A DNA stretch of 64,000 nucleotides from Oceanobacillus saliphilus (GCF_023522835.1 NZ_JALCZU010000013.1:1-64000), one strand, 5' to 3'; positions 34,404 to 43,664 are shown, counted from the first letter of the stretch. The notes: generated by a model from the letters alone, not told the origin. A program made the numbers and translations.

Positions 34404-37286
34404 ATGGAAGACTTCATTCAAGATTTACAGGCTTCTCTACATAAGGGTTTTATCGATCAAACATTCAATAAGTCTAGCAGGTACGTTCCTGAACTATTAG
34501 TTAATAATACCAGCCAAAATAAAAATGTATTAACGACACTTTTGGGGGAGCTAGATAGCTGCGACTCATTTCTATTCTCTGTTGCTTTTATCACGGAAAG
34601 TGGACTAGCAACTCTTAAATCCCACTTACTTGATTTGAACAGAAAAGGGATTAATGGAAGAATCTTAACATCTACCTTTCTTAATTTTAACCAACCAAAA
34701 GTATTTAAGGAATTAATGAAGATTACGAATGTAGAAGTAAGAATGACGGATATACCTGGATTTCATTCGAAAGGGTATATATTTGAACATAATGATCATT
34801 ATTCATTAATTGTTGGGAGCTCTAATTTAACTGCTCATGCCTTACAAGTAAATCATGAATGGAATGTGAAGCTTTCATCTCATCAAAATGGGGAAGTAAT
34901 TAACCATTTTAAGTCACAATTTGAAGATGTTTGGAATGAGGCCCATCCATTAACAGACCAATGGATTGAAAATTACGAGGCTATCTATACGCCAGTGGAT
35001 TTCAAAAAAGCAGAGAAAGTCATCGAAATACCTTCTGAATACAAGGTGAATCCATTAAAAGAAGCTTTAGAGATTAAACCAAACAAAATGCAGATCGCTG
35101 CATTGGAACAAATCCAGGCCGTTCGTGATGATGGAAATGATAAAGGGTTGGTGATCTCTGCAACTGGGACAGGTAAAACTTATCTTTCTGCTTTTGATGT
35201 AAGAAGATTTGCACCCAAGAAAATGCTTTTTATTGTACATAGGGAACAAATATTGCACAAAGCTAAGTCTGATTTTCAACTCATTACGGGCGGTATCGAT
35301 AAGGATTTTGGAATATTATCAGGGTCCACTAAACAGACAGAAGCAAAATATTTATTTGCAACGATCCAAACAATTTCCAAGCAACAGCTGTTAAATCAAT
35401 TCGATCCGGAAGAATTTGATTATATTTTGATCGATGAAGTACATAAAGCAGGCGCCAAATCATATTTAAGAGTAATAGACTATTTTAAACCAACGTTTTT
35501 AATGGGAATGACAGCAACACCGGAGCGTACAGATGACTTTAATATTTATGAGTTATTTGATTACAACATAGCATATGAAATTAGATTACAAGAGGCTCTA
35601 GAAGAAGATATGCTCTGTCCATTTCATTATTTTGGAGTAACTGACTTAGAATACAATGGTGAGCTAATTGATGATGCAACCATTCTTTCTCATCTTGTTA
35701 CGGAAGAACGGGTAAATCACATCATGGATAAGATTAACTACTATGGATTTTCAGGTGAACGTGTAAAAGGATTAATGTTTTGTAGTCGAAAAGAGGAAGC
35801 TGTAAAGTTATCGGAGGCTTTAAATAATACAGGACTTCGCACAGTTGCTCTAACTGGAGATCATTCTCAAGAAGATAGGATGCTACATGTAAATCGTTTA
35901 GAAAACGGAAGTCTCGATTACATTATTACGGTAGATATCTTCAATGAGGGGATTGATATACCGAGTATTAACCAAGTTGTTATGCTCCGACAAACACAGT
36001 CTAGTATTATTTTTATTCAACAGCTGGGAAGAGGACTCAGAAAGCATGACTCAAAAGATTTTGTTACCATCATTGATTTTATAGGGAACTACAAAAATAA
36101 CTATTTAATTCCAGTAGCTCTTTCAGGAGATAAAACACAAAACAAAGATAATATTCGCAAGGCTACCGCAGAAACCAGTTATATCAAAGGTGTTTCCACG
36201 ATTAATTTTGAAGAAATTGCTAAAAAGCAGATCTTTAAATCGATTAATAATAGTAATCTAACAGCAATGAAGGTCCTGAAAGACGCCTATTCAGAATTAA
36301 AAAACAGAATAGGTAAAATACCATATTTTTATGACTTTGTAGAAAACCATTCGATCGATCCAGTTGTTATTGCAAATAAATATAAAAACTATTATCACTT
36401 TTTACTTAAGGTAAAGGAAGAAGTTCCAAGTCTAAATGCTTATGAAAATAGTGTTTTGACAATGCTTTCTATTGAAATTCTTCCAGGTAAACGACAACAC
36501 GAATTAATTTTACTAGATCAATTATTACGTCATACAAGCATTACGAACAAAGATTATCTGCACCTACTCGAGGATTCTAACTGTATCGTTGATCAAGTAA
36601 CGTTACAATCCGTATATCGTATCTTCAGTTTAGCTTTCTTTTCACAAAATGATCAAAAGAAGTACGGTACGGATCCAATTGTAGAGTTTAGTGGTGGAAG
36701 CTATTCATTCAATAACAAGATCAAAGAAAGTCTTGATAATAATGGTTGCTTTAAGCATTTAGTTAAAGATGTTATAAGAACAGGAATTGAGAAAAGTAGA
36801 AAGTATGACTCTAATAAGTCTCTTACGCTTTATGAAAAATATTCTCGAAAAGATTCATGTAAGTTATTAAACTGGGATAATGATGAAAGTTCCACCATGT
36901 ATGGCTATAAACCAAAACACCAAACATGTCCAATATTTGTAACCTATCATAAAAATAGTGAAGTAGAAGCAAGCGTCGATTATGGAGATGAATTCATTAG
37001 TCCTGAATTGTTTAAATGGTATACAAGGAGTAATCGAACTCTAGAATCCGAAGAAGTCCAAAAGATCATTCATGCTGTGGAAAACAATATAGACGTTCAT
37101 TTGTTTGTGAAAAAAGATGATGATGAGGGGACAGGATTTTATTATATGGGTGAAGTGAAGCCAGATAAAGCAACAGTTCAGCAGGATAAAATGGCAGATA
37201 ATAAGCCAGTCGTTCACATGAATATGGTAATGGAACAACCGGTTGAAAGTAAGCTATATAATTATATTGTGAATGGATTGGAGTAG
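34404..37286 (+). CDS. PLD-nuclease / SF2 helicase / DUF3427 fusion protein
   Basis: 960 residues. The N-terminal phospholipase-D-like nuclease has one HKD motif (FHSKGYIF ... GSSNLT, about 120-140), so it probably works as a dimer. The DEAD/DEAH SF2 helicase has ISATGTGKTYLSA (motif I, about 253), LIDEVHKAG (II, about 344), MGMTATPER (III) and IFIQQLGRGLRK (VI). The C-terminal DUF3427 spans about 640-955. The architecture resembles restriction-helicase proteins of defence islands. ATG 34404 follows GGTGG; an upstream TTG is less well placed. The NUDIX neighbour and the Mcr-like systems on one side support a defence role; no experimental function is known to me. Confidence 0.83.
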   Translation: MEDFIQDLQASLHKGFIDQTFNKSSRYVPELLVNNTSQNKNVLTTLLGELDSCDSFLFSVAFITESGLATLKSHLLDLNRKGINGRILTSTFLNFNQPKVFKELMKITNVEVRMTDIPGFHSKGYIFEHNDHYSLIVGSSNLTAHALQVNHEWNVKLSSHQNGEVINHFKSQFEDVWNEAHPLTDQWIENYEAIYTPVDFKKAEKVIEIPSEYKVNPLKEALEIKPNKMQIAALEQIQAVRDDGNDKGLVISATGTGKTYLSAFDVRRFAPKKMLFIVHREQILHKAKSDFQLITGGIDKDFGILSGSTKQTEAKYLFATIQTISKQQLLNQFDPEEFDYILIDEVHKAGAKSYLRVIDYFKPTFLMGMTATPERTDDFNIYELFDYNIAYEIRLQEALEEDMLCPFHYFGVTDLEYNGELIDDATILSHLVTEERVNHIMDKINYYGFSGERVKGLMFCSRKEEAVKLSEALNNTGLRTVALTGDHSQEDRMLHVNRLENGSLDYIITVDIFNEGIDIPSINQVVMLRQTQSSIIFIQQLGRGLRKHDSKDFVTIIDFIGNYKNNYLIPVALSGDKTQNKDNIRKATAETSYIKGVSTINFEEIAKKQIFKSINNSNLTAMKVLKDAYSELKNRIGKIPYFYDFVENHSIDPVVIANKYKNYYHFLLKVKEEVPSLNAYENSVLTMLSIEILPGKRQHELILLDQLLRHTSITNKDYLHLLEDSNCIVDQVTLQSVYRIFSLAFFSQNDQKKYGTDPIVEFSGGSYSFNNKIKESLDNNGCFKHLVKDVIRTGIEKSRKYDSNKSLTLYEKYSRKDSCKLLNWDNDESSTMYGYKPKHQTCPIFVTYHKNSEVEASVDYGDEFISPELFKWYTRSNRTLESEEVQKIIHAVENNIDVHLFVKKDDDEGTGFYYMGEVKPDKATVQQDKMADNKPVVHMNMVMEQPVESKLYNYIVNGLE

Positions 37287-37328
37287 ACTCTAAAATGATT
37301 TAAATGGCTCACTTCTTTTAAAGAGATT

Positions 37329-37384
37329 CAATTGCCTGTCCCCATTGCCTTAATAGTGTAAAGAAGCGGGGGATAGGTACTGTT
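37329..37384. repeat. Palindromic repeat, copy f
   Basis: ATTGCCTGTCCCC at the left, AATAGTGTAAAGAAGCGGGG in the centre, GGATAGGTACTG at the right. It lies between the helicase and NERD genes. Confidence 0.85.
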
Positions 37385-37426
37385 ATAAGGGTTAACAAGA
37401 ATTATTAAATGAGGCGGTAATCATAG

Positions 37427-38194
37427 ATGTTAATCTACATAATTTTAATATTGCTTTTCTTATTTCTGTTTTATGTTCAGTTTAATTTTGCAAACATTAA
37501 AGGGAGCTATGGTGAGAAACGTGTAAATAAAATACTCGCTAAATTGGATGAAAATGAATACAAAATCTATTATGATCTGTACATTCCTACGGTTGAAAAT
37601 AAAACAACACAGGTTGATCATGTCGTTACATCTCCATACGGCATTTTTGTAATAGAAACTAAGCATTACAATGGCTGGATTTTTGGGAATGAGAAGAATA
37701 GATATTGGACCCAGGTAATTTATAAACGAAAAGAAAAACTGTTTAATCCAATTTGGCAAAACGCAGGCCATATTAAGTCATTAGAAAATTATCTTGAAGT
37801 AAATAAGCAGTTGTTTCTATCTATTATTGCTTTTTCTAACCAATCCACGTTTAAGTTCAAGGAAGTTTTTATACAAGCAAAAGTTATCCATTTTACGGAA
37901 TTGATTAAGACAATTAAAACGAAGGATTCTAAAATACTTAGCAACGAACAACTCAAGGAAATAAATAGTAAGCTGGAGAAGCTAATAATTACTGATAAAA
38001 AAGAAAAAAGAAAGATAAGCAAAGAACATGTTAATACAATCAAATTGGATGTAGCCAAAAGAAAGGTACCCTATTATGATAAAACTAAATGTCCAAAATG
38101 CCATTCTGATCTAATAAATAGAAAAGGTAAGTATGGGAATTTTATGGGATGTAGTAATTATCCGAAATGTAGATATACTAGGAAATTAAGTTGA
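37427..38194 (+). CDS. NERD-domain nuclease-like protein with zinc ribbon and N-terminal membrane helix
   Basis: 255 residues. Residues 1-20 are a hydrophobic anchor ([18 protein letters not shown]). The NERD domain (about 25-140) has [32 protein letters not shown] and KHYNGWIFG, with the D..ExK catalytic pattern. A topoisomerase-type zinc ribbon ends it ([30 protein letters not shown]). NERD proteins are predicted DNA-processing nucleases. ATG in an AT-rich context after GAGGCGG. A second copy of its last codons lies at 42373-42423. Confidence 0.84.
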   Translation: MLIYIILILLFLFLFYVQFNFANIKGSYGEKRVNKILAKLDENEYKIYYDLYIPTVENKTTQVDHVVTSPYGIFVIETKHYNGWIFGNEKNRYWTQVIYKRKEKLFNPIWQNAGHIKSLENYLEVNKQLFLSIIAFSNQSTFKFKEVFIQAKVIHFTELIKTIKTKDSKILSNEQLKEINSKLEKLIITDKKEKRKISKEHVNTIKLDVAKRKVPYYDKTKCPKCHSDLINRKGKYGNFMGCSNYPKCRYTRKLS

Positions 38195-38213
38195 GAAGAA
38201 ATTAAAAAAACTT

Positions 38214-38282
38214 GGCAATAGCAAAAACGGATCTATCTCGAAATTGGTTTATGTGTTTAAAGAGGGATATAGTCAGGTTTAA
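38214..38282 (+). pseudogene. 3' remnant of a gene homologous to the unknown protein at 42427
   Basis: GCAATAGCAAAAACGGATC and TGGTTTATGTGTTTAAAGAG, then GGATATAGTCAGGTTTAA, match the end of the 42427-43188 gene (last about 25 codons, ending WFMCLKEEYSEV), with one deleted A causing a frameshift. The terminator hairpin after it (38290-38316) is also shared. Only the tail is left, directly after NERD. Confidence 0.8.
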
Positions 38283-38289
38283 AGATTTT

Positions 38290-38316
38290 ACCGAACAGTG
38301 ACAAGCACCGTTCGGT
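38290..38316 (+). terminator. Terminator, ACCGAAC/GTTCGGT type
   Basis: Arms ACCGAAC and GTTCGGT with an inner partially paired loop, followed by TTTTT. It is homologous to 43196-43222. Confidence 0.8.
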
Positions 38317-38330
38317 TTTTTAATAAAGAT

Positions 38331-38387
38331 CCAAGCACGTGTCCCCAATCTCTTTAATACTGTAATGCAGTGGGGGACAGGCACTGA
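38331..38387. repeat. Palindromic repeat, copy g (closest to consensus)
   Basis: GCACGTGTCCCC at the left, AATCTCTTTAATACTGTAAT in the centre, GTGGGGGACAGGCACTG at the right. The rest of the 38195-38519 gap holds the gene remnant, the terminator and AT-rich sequence. Confidence 0.9.
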
Positions 38388-38519
38388 ATCCTCGATGCAG
38401 AATTCTTTAAATGGTGTAAGTATATATAAATATTTTTTGTAATAGTCTCTAAATGATCATATATTGAAGAATTTGCTTGTTTTTGGTTTAATTATTTTTT
38501 AATGAACAGCTATCCCCAT

Positions 38520-39005
38520 TTAACGCAGCAGTGGCTTTAAGTTAAAATTATCCAATGCCTCATTCATATCAGTAATACTATAATTCTGTTTCTCTAAAAA
38601 GAACTGTATGATTAAATCTGTCTGGTCACTAGAGGATAGCGAGTATCCGGCAGAACTTAATAATTCATCGGTTTCACTTCTGTTGAGCTCCAGGGCAAAA
38701 GCGAGTGCAATTAACGTATTTTTCTTTGGAAGGTAATTTTCATTGCTACGTATTTTGGAAAAATGTTTGCGGTCGATGCCTGCCTTATTGTACACCTCCG
38801 AATCACGGAGTCCGGACCTGTCCATATAGCTAAATAATACTTGTTGAAATGAAGGCTTACGACGGCGTTCCAGGTAATCTGATAGTTCCATTTCCTGGAC
38901 GTCATAATTACTATGTACGCTGTGCTGACTATAAAGCGGTGGAAGACCTTCCAGGTGCTCTTGCATATATTCTTCCAATTCCAATAAAAACTCCCGATTA
39001 AGCAT
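38520..39005 (-). CDS. HTH (XRE-like) protein divergent from a vWA protein
   Basis: 161 residues. The N-terminal about 65 residues are acidic (LEELEEYMQEHLEGLP-type helices, EMELSDYLERRRKPSFQQVL). An HTH-like helical region follows (about 66-120: SYMDRSGLRDSEVYNKAGID, RKHFSKIRSNENYLPKKNTL). The C terminus is helical. ATG 39005 is used, 9 nt after GGGAGGG; the in-frame ATG at 39014 abuts the ribosome binding site. It is divergent from the vWA gene with a 100-bp shared promoter region. The pairing recurs in Firmicutes as I recall; function unknown, probably regulatory. Confidence 0.75.
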   Translation of the reverse strand: MLNREFLLELEEYMQEHLEGLPPLYSQHSVHSNYDVQEMELSDYLERRRKPSFQQVLFSYMDRSGLRDSEVYNKAGIDRKHFSKIRSNENYLPKKNTLIALAFALELNRSETDELLSSAGYSLSSSDQTDLIIQFFLEKQNYSITDMNEALDNFNLKPLLR

Positions 39006-39105
39006 GGCAATCATCCCTCCCGAAATGTCGCTTCACAGGCGACCAACTTACCTAAATATTCCATTATGATTATAGCATACGAACAAACTTGGGAGGATGA
39101 TTAGC

Positions 39106-39696
39106 ATGAATAATGAACTTACGGAAATGATATTTTTACTAGATCGGAGCGGTTCGATGTCAGGGCTGGAGAAAGATACAATTGGTGGTTTTAATTCGGT
39201 CGTCAAGGAACAATGTAAGCTTCCTGGTGATGTATTACTGACAACGGTACTGTTTGATCATGAATATGAAGTGTTATGGAATGGTGTGGAAGCTAAATCG
39301 GTAATGTTGACGGAAAGCGATTACTTTATAAGAGGAACGACAGCACTGTTGGATGCAATAGGTAAGACAATTGCAGAAGTTGAAAATCGTTTAAAGAAAA
39401 CAAAGGAAGAGCTGCGAGCAGGTAAGGTGATCTTTGTGATTACAACCGACGGGATGGAAAATGCGAGCAAGGAATTTACGTATGAGAAAGTGCATAGTCT
39501 GATAAGAAACAAGCAGGAAACATATAACTGGGAATTTATATTTCTAGGGGCAAATATCGATGTAGCAAAGGAAGCAACGAGTCTCGGAATCAGCGTGGAA
39601 AATGCTTATGACTTTGAAGCATCCAGTGATGGTGTGGATAAAATGTACAGCATCGTTCATGAGGAAATAGCTGTTAGAAGGAAGAAATGGAAATAG
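39106..39696 (+). CDS. von Willebrand factor A domain protein
   Basis: A 196-residue single vWA domain with an intact MIDAS: LLDRSGSMSG (DxSxS), the threonine in RGTTALLDAI, and the aspartate in ITTDGMENAS. No signal peptide, so it is cytoplasmic. Related cytoplasmic vWA proteins pair with HTH or TerY-type partners. ATG 39106 is 9 nt after GGGAGG; ATG 39097 is too close. It is transcribed divergently from the HTH gene, mirroring its start arrangement exactly. Confidence 0.85.
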   Translation: MNNELTEMIFLLDRSGSMSGLEKDTIGGFNSVVKEQCKLPGDVLLTTVLFDHEYEVLWNGVEAKSVMLTESDYFIRGTTALLDAIGKTIAEVENRLKKTKEELRAGKVIFVITTDGMENASKEFTYEKVHSLIRNKQETYNWEFIFLGANIDVAKEATSLGISVENAYDFEASSDGVDKMYSIVHEEIAVRRKKWK

Positions 39697-39760
39697 ATTG
39701 AATTTCAGTGTGATGAGATACTCTGACACAATGGAGATACTATTATTAGAGAAAATTCAG

Positions 39761-39905
39761 GGAGTGACCACAGGCACCTAGACCTGATTTGCGATGGCAT
39801 TGGTTAGTCCTGTTGTGGTTTTGTTATGACAGATACGAGTACTGGTTGCTAGCAGGTCCAAGGACACTACCTTGGTGATGGCAGTGCTGGTATCTGTTTT
39901 GTTTT
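39761..39905 (+). ncRNA. Candidate structured RNA of two composite hairpins
   Basis: Hairpin A (39768-39818) is closed by CCACA/TGTGG and CAGG/CCTG, with inner CTA-ACC/GGTTAG and TGC/GCA. Hairpin B (39829-39897) has ACAGATAC/GTATCTGT and GTACTG/CAGTGC outer helices and an inner perfect CCAAGG/CCTTGG hairpin (39858-39875), and is followed by TTTTGTTTTT, a terminator-like tract. The block is GC-richer than the flanks and has no reading frame. It could be an sRNA, a terminator with elaborate structure, or a mobile palindrome. It lies in the 515-bp gap before the DUF2339 gene; the rest of that gap is AT-rich with no gene. Confidence 0.5.
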
Positions 39906-40211
39906 TCGCTTTGGTTTAAAGTTAAATTTGCAATAAAAATACGATACGACAATTATGAAAAAATACCCTTAAAACGAGTAAGTAGGTTTTACATAGATTA
40001 TGTTTCTGATTTAAGAATCTTGATATAGCACTAGATTATAGAACTTTTTTATGTTTCATTCTGTACTATAAATGTGTATGGTAAAGTGGTAAAATATAAC
40101 TGGTCAGTAAATTCTAAAAATACAGTGAAAACATGTACACAATTCTCATTATCATTTGACACATTACACCGATATTCGGGTGGTGACAGGAACCGGCACG
40201 GGGGGAAGCTC

Positions 40212-42119
40212 ATGGAAAATGAAAAAGTTATGAAGCTAGAGGAGAGAATCAGGCAACTTGAGTTGGATGTTCAGTTACTAAAAGAGCAACGTTTGGCTGT
40301 GAAAGAACCAATTAAGCCGAAGCATGAGCCAATAGTAGAGGATAAGCTTCATACAACTAAATATAAGCAACCAATTGTAAAGCCAAGAACCACCGAACCG
40401 CCCAAACCTTTTGAAACATTTAAGAAAAATGCAATGGATCTCGGGAAGAATCCGGTTGATTGGGAAAATCTGATTGGTAGGGTCTGGCTGCCAAGAATTT
40501 TTATTTTCATTCTATTATTAGGAGTTATTTGGGGATTTAAAGTAGCGGTCGATGTAGGAATATTAAATGAGACGAATCGGGTTATTATTGGTTTTCTTGC
40601 TGCAAGTTTATTTTTATACATCGGTGAGAAACAAATCAAGCGCAATCATCATGCATTAGGAAAGGTACTTGTATCCGGTTCTGTTGCGATTCTTCTGTTG
40701 ACAACATTTGCGATGCACATTTTATATGGTATGATGCCAGCCGGGTTAGCCTTTTTCCTTAATGTTCTCTGGGTTGCCATGGGAATTTATTTAGCCTACC
40801 GCCATAAATCAGAGGCAATGGGGATCATGATGACGGTATTTGGCTATTTAATCCCATTTCTCGTCCAGGGAGCGATAGATACAAATGAGATTTTTCTTGT
40901 AATTGGCTATGAATTGCTTTTCTATATTGCATTATTAATTTTTGCCGTTCGCATGCAATATAAGAAGCTTTTCTATATTGCTGCTGTACTGCTTCATCTT
41001 GTCTTTCTAACATTGTCCATGTCTGCTTTCCAATATGATTCGATTGTTTTCGTCTGGATGGCAGTCGGTATCATGATCCAACATGAATTGATCTTTGGGA
41101 TCCTCTATTTTAAAAAGATAAATAATAGAGGGACATTTCCTGTTCTGTTTACCAGTTTTATAGCGACATTGCTATGGACAAAAGACGGTTTTGGTGCCAT
41201 CGATCAGGATCTGTATTATCTGCTCTATCTCGTCATTGCCACCATTCGGTATGGCACCGTTTCCTATTATTCCCATCTGCGAAAAAGGGAAGAATTATTT
41301 TCGCTGTCCATTGTCCTGGCAACAATTGGTCTGTCTTGTATCATTCTTGAAGGATTGAATAATCCGGATATGGTTTTTTCCATGTATTTGATTGTAGGTT
41401 TATTCGCCACGTATATCGGGTACTATTTCCAAGTTTTCGCACAAAGGTTTATCGGAATGATCATTTATTTTTTAACCGCATTCATCGTTGTTGTGAATCC
41501 GCTGTATGACCTTTGGAGTTGGGATTTATTCAACATGCTTTTATTGATTGGAACGCTTTATGGCATGCATATTCTCTTAAAACCGTTTGTAGAAAATCAT
41601 GTGAAGCAAATACTGACAGGAGTCCTGCTTGCTGCACATGTCCTGTTTTTAATGAAAATACCAATCCTTTATAAGGCTATCAGTTGGGAAACCTTATTAT
41701 GGATTGGGGTGATTATTTCTTTATATATTTTGTATCAATTGGTACGGACAGAAATCAATCGCTATTTTCATATGGGAATAGTAGCAGTAAACGTAACGAT
41801 TCATTTGACCTTTATTACAAAACTTATTACAGCACTGACTGTCAATCAATCCGTGAGTATTGAAGTGATGTCCATATCGATTGGCTGGGCTCTCTATGCA
41901 ACAGGCAGTTTGATTGCAGGGTTTGTCTATCAGAAGAAATCTGTTCGCCTTTTGGGGATTGGGCTACTTTTCCTGACACTTGTTAAGCTTGTATTTATCG
42001 ATCTAGCCTTTCTTGACCTCATTGTCCGTGCTGGATTATTTATGGGTATTGGTGTATTGGGTATCGTTTTATCCCGCTTGTTTTATATCAAAGATAACGG
42101 AACAGAGAAAGAGGAATAA
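40212..42119 (+). CDS. DUF2339 multi-spanning membrane protein
   Basis: 635 residues. An N-terminal coiled coil (about 1-35: MENEKVMKLEERIRQLELDV) and a basic linker (to about 80) are followed by a conserved NLIGRVWLPRIFIFILLLG entry helix and roughly 16 or more hydrophobic helices to the C terminus, typical of DUF2339. Function unknown; relatives are predicted envelope proteins. ATG 40212 follows GGGGGAAG; the upstream in-frame extension has no ribosome binding site and reads unlike protein. Confidence 0.85.
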   Translation: MENEKVMKLEERIRQLELDVQLLKEQRLAVKEPIKPKHEPIVEDKLHTTKYKQPIVKPRTTEPPKPFETFKKNAMDLGKNPVDWENLIGRVWLPRIFIFILLLGVIWGFKVAVDVGILNETNRVIIGFLAASLFLYIGEKQIKRNHHALGKVLVSGSVAILLLTTFAMHILYGMMPAGLAFFLNVLWVAMGIYLAYRHKSEAMGIMMTVFGYLIPFLVQGAIDTNEIFLVIGYELLFYIALLIFAVRMQYKKLFYIAAVLLHLVFLTLSMSAFQYDSIVFVWMAVGIMIQHELIFGILYFKKINNRGTFPVLFTSFIATLLWTKDGFGAIDQDLYYLLYLVIATIRYGTVSYYSHLRKREELFSLSIVLATIGLSCIILEGLNNPDMVFSMYLIVGLFATYIGYYFQVFAQRFIGMIIYFLTAFIVVVNPLYDLWSWDLFNMLLLIGTLYGMHILLKPFVENHVKQILTGVLLAAHVLFLMKIPILYKAISWETLLWIGVIISLYILYQLVRTEINRYFHMGIVAVNVTIHLTFITKLITALTVNQSVSIEVMSISIGWALYATGSLIAGFVYQKKSVRLLGIGLLFLTLVKLVFIDLAFLDLIVRAGLFMGIGVLGIVLSRLFYIKDNGTEKEE

Positions 42120-42426
42120 TTTTGGACACTTAGTCCATTTTAGGGGTGAACGGCTTGCGAACTTACGAAAAAGTATGTGAGAATTGCCTATGTATGAGAA
42201 AGTAAGTAGTAAATTGATTCCACATTTTTGGGTATACTACCAAAAAAGATGAGGCAGGTCATTCATTTGGTTAGACGTGGAAGAATTAAAAAAAGTAATT
42301 TACTGTTATATTTGACTGTAAATCTAGTCATCGTTTTAATACTGTAAAGCGATGGGCGTTAGGCAACAATTTCAGAAATGTAGGTATACCAGGAAATTAA
42401 GTTGAGAAAATTTTAAAAAACTACAA
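42120..42426. other. Intergenic region: palindromic repeat copy h and duplicated NERD tail
   Basis: 42322-42368 is a degraded repeat (TAGTCATCGTTTTAATACTG left and centre, TAAAGCGATGGGCGTTAGGC right). 42373-42423 matches 38163-38211: AGAAATGTAGGTATACCAGG, then AAATTAAGTTGAGAAAATTT. It carries the last codons and stop of a NERD-type gene. The upstream 200 bp are AT-rich without recognised features. Confidence 0.75.
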
Positions 42427-43188
42427 ATGTACAAAGAGATAAGTTCAAGTAAGTACTTTACTTTATCATCGTTAACAACACTATCGCAAGTCACCAAAAC
42501 AACCTGTATGAGTCAATTCTGGAAAAATTATTCTGTATCGAAGGCATTATCTTTAGAATCAGGGGATGAAATTTTGGAGAAAGATTATTTAAATCTAATG
42601 CAGTTCTTTGAGGGTTACGTACGTAATTATAGAAGAATGAACTTGTCAAACGAGCATAATCGTACCATGTTAACGAAAAGAGAAGTTGACTATTTTGCGA
42701 CATTAGGTGAATACCTCGGTTATTTGGTTTTTATTGAGGATTACAAATTTGATCATCTAAATGGAAAATCCCGACCAATGGACTTATCATGGTGGAAGTG
42801 GGATCAAAGAGCGAGTCAAGTAAACTACCAGTATCTTGCCTTACACTTAGAGAGGGAGAGCTTGTGGAGCAAGGATATAGATACAATCGAAAAGCTATTT
42901 TCAAAAACGGAGGATGGTTATTTCCCTCATAATGTTATCGGTATCCAATACGTGGAATCTATGGAACGCATATCTGTATTAAATGAGATGGTTATAGAGA
43001 AGAATTTAATACAGAAATCAAATGTATTGATGGTTTATCGTTATTTTGATGTTAGCGAGGAGATGGAGAAAATAGAAGCGTGGTATTTTAATGCTTCAGG
43101 TAAAGTGGAATCCAGAGAAGCAATAGCTAAAACGGATCAGTTTGGATACTGGTTTATGTGTTTAAAAGAGGAATATAGTGAGGTTTAA
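42427..43188 (+). CDS. Uncharacterised protein following a deleted NERD gene
   Basis: 253 residues, soluble, rich in aromatic residues (SWWKWDQRASQVNYQYLALH, DKFDHLNGKSRP-type segment, VLMVYRYFDVSEEMEKIEAW). It has no recognised motif or signal peptide. The ATG lies 25 bp after the stop of a truncated NERD tail and has no visible ribosome binding site, so it probably relied on coupled translation with the now-missing upstream gene and may be poorly expressed. A frameshifted remnant of a homologue follows the intact NERD gene at 38214-38282, which links the two genes as an ancestral pair. Confidence 0.65.
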   Translation: MYKEISSSKYFTLSSLTTLSQVTKTTCMSQFWKNYSVSKALSLESGDEILEKDYLNLMQFFEGYVRNYRRMNLSNEHNRTMLTKREVDYFATLGEYLGYLVFIEDYKFDHLNGKSRPMDLSWWKWDQRASQVNYQYLALHLERESLWSKDIDTIEKLFSKTEDGYFPHNVIGIQYVESMERISVLNEMVIEKNLIQKSNVLMVYRYFDVSEEMEKIEAWYFNASGKVESREAIAKTDQFGYWFMCLKEEYSEV

Positions 43189-43195
43189 TATGACT

Positions 43196-43222
43196 ACCGA
43201 ACAGTGCCACTCACTGTTCGGT
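43196..43222 (+). terminator. Terminator after the unknown gene
   Basis: An 11-bp perfect stem ACCGAACAGTG / CACTGTTCGGT, 5-nt loop, then TTTTT. It is homologous to 38290-38316; a decayed relative is visible at about 63301-63329. Confidence 0.88.
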
Positions 43223-43650
43223 TTTTCAATTTCCGTATTATGTAAGGGGAGAATTAGGAGAATACTATCTTGGAAGCAGAATAAATCATTAGAAACGCAC
43301 CTTAATTTGAAGAGCGGTGTATAAAGCACTCCGCTTATTCCTAATGATAAAGCCGTCAAAACTTGTTTTGCGCCATTAGGCAAAGCGATTTCGTTCTTCT
43401 TCTACTTCCTAGAATCTGCGCCCGGAAGTAGAAGAACCTGTCCCTGTGAATCCCCATCGCTAGAAACAATTCTTCAGTACACAATTATCATTTCCTCCCA
43501 TAATGCGAAATTTGTCAAATGTGATTTTTATCCGGTTAACGCTGTTTTTGTCCTATGAATAAACATAAATTCAATTTAATATAGAGATATATTCAAAATA
43601 CAATTTAATTCATGATAATTGTATTTCATAAGAAATAACAGATTTTAATT

Positions 43651-43664
43651 TGTAAGCGTATTAA
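43651..43664 (+). promoter_or_regulatory. Possible cre site upstream of the PTS gene
   Basis: TGTAAGCGTATTAA matches the CcpA consensus at 12 of 14 positions, 70 bp before the PTS start. Catabolite control of a beta-glucoside operon is expected, but the match is imperfect. Confidence 0.35.

Noticed and set aside
40074-40211. Longer DUF2339 protein starting at 40074
   Set aside because: The extra 46 residues (YGKVVKYNWSVNSKNTVKTC and following) look untranslated; GGGGGAAG precedes the ATG at 40212.
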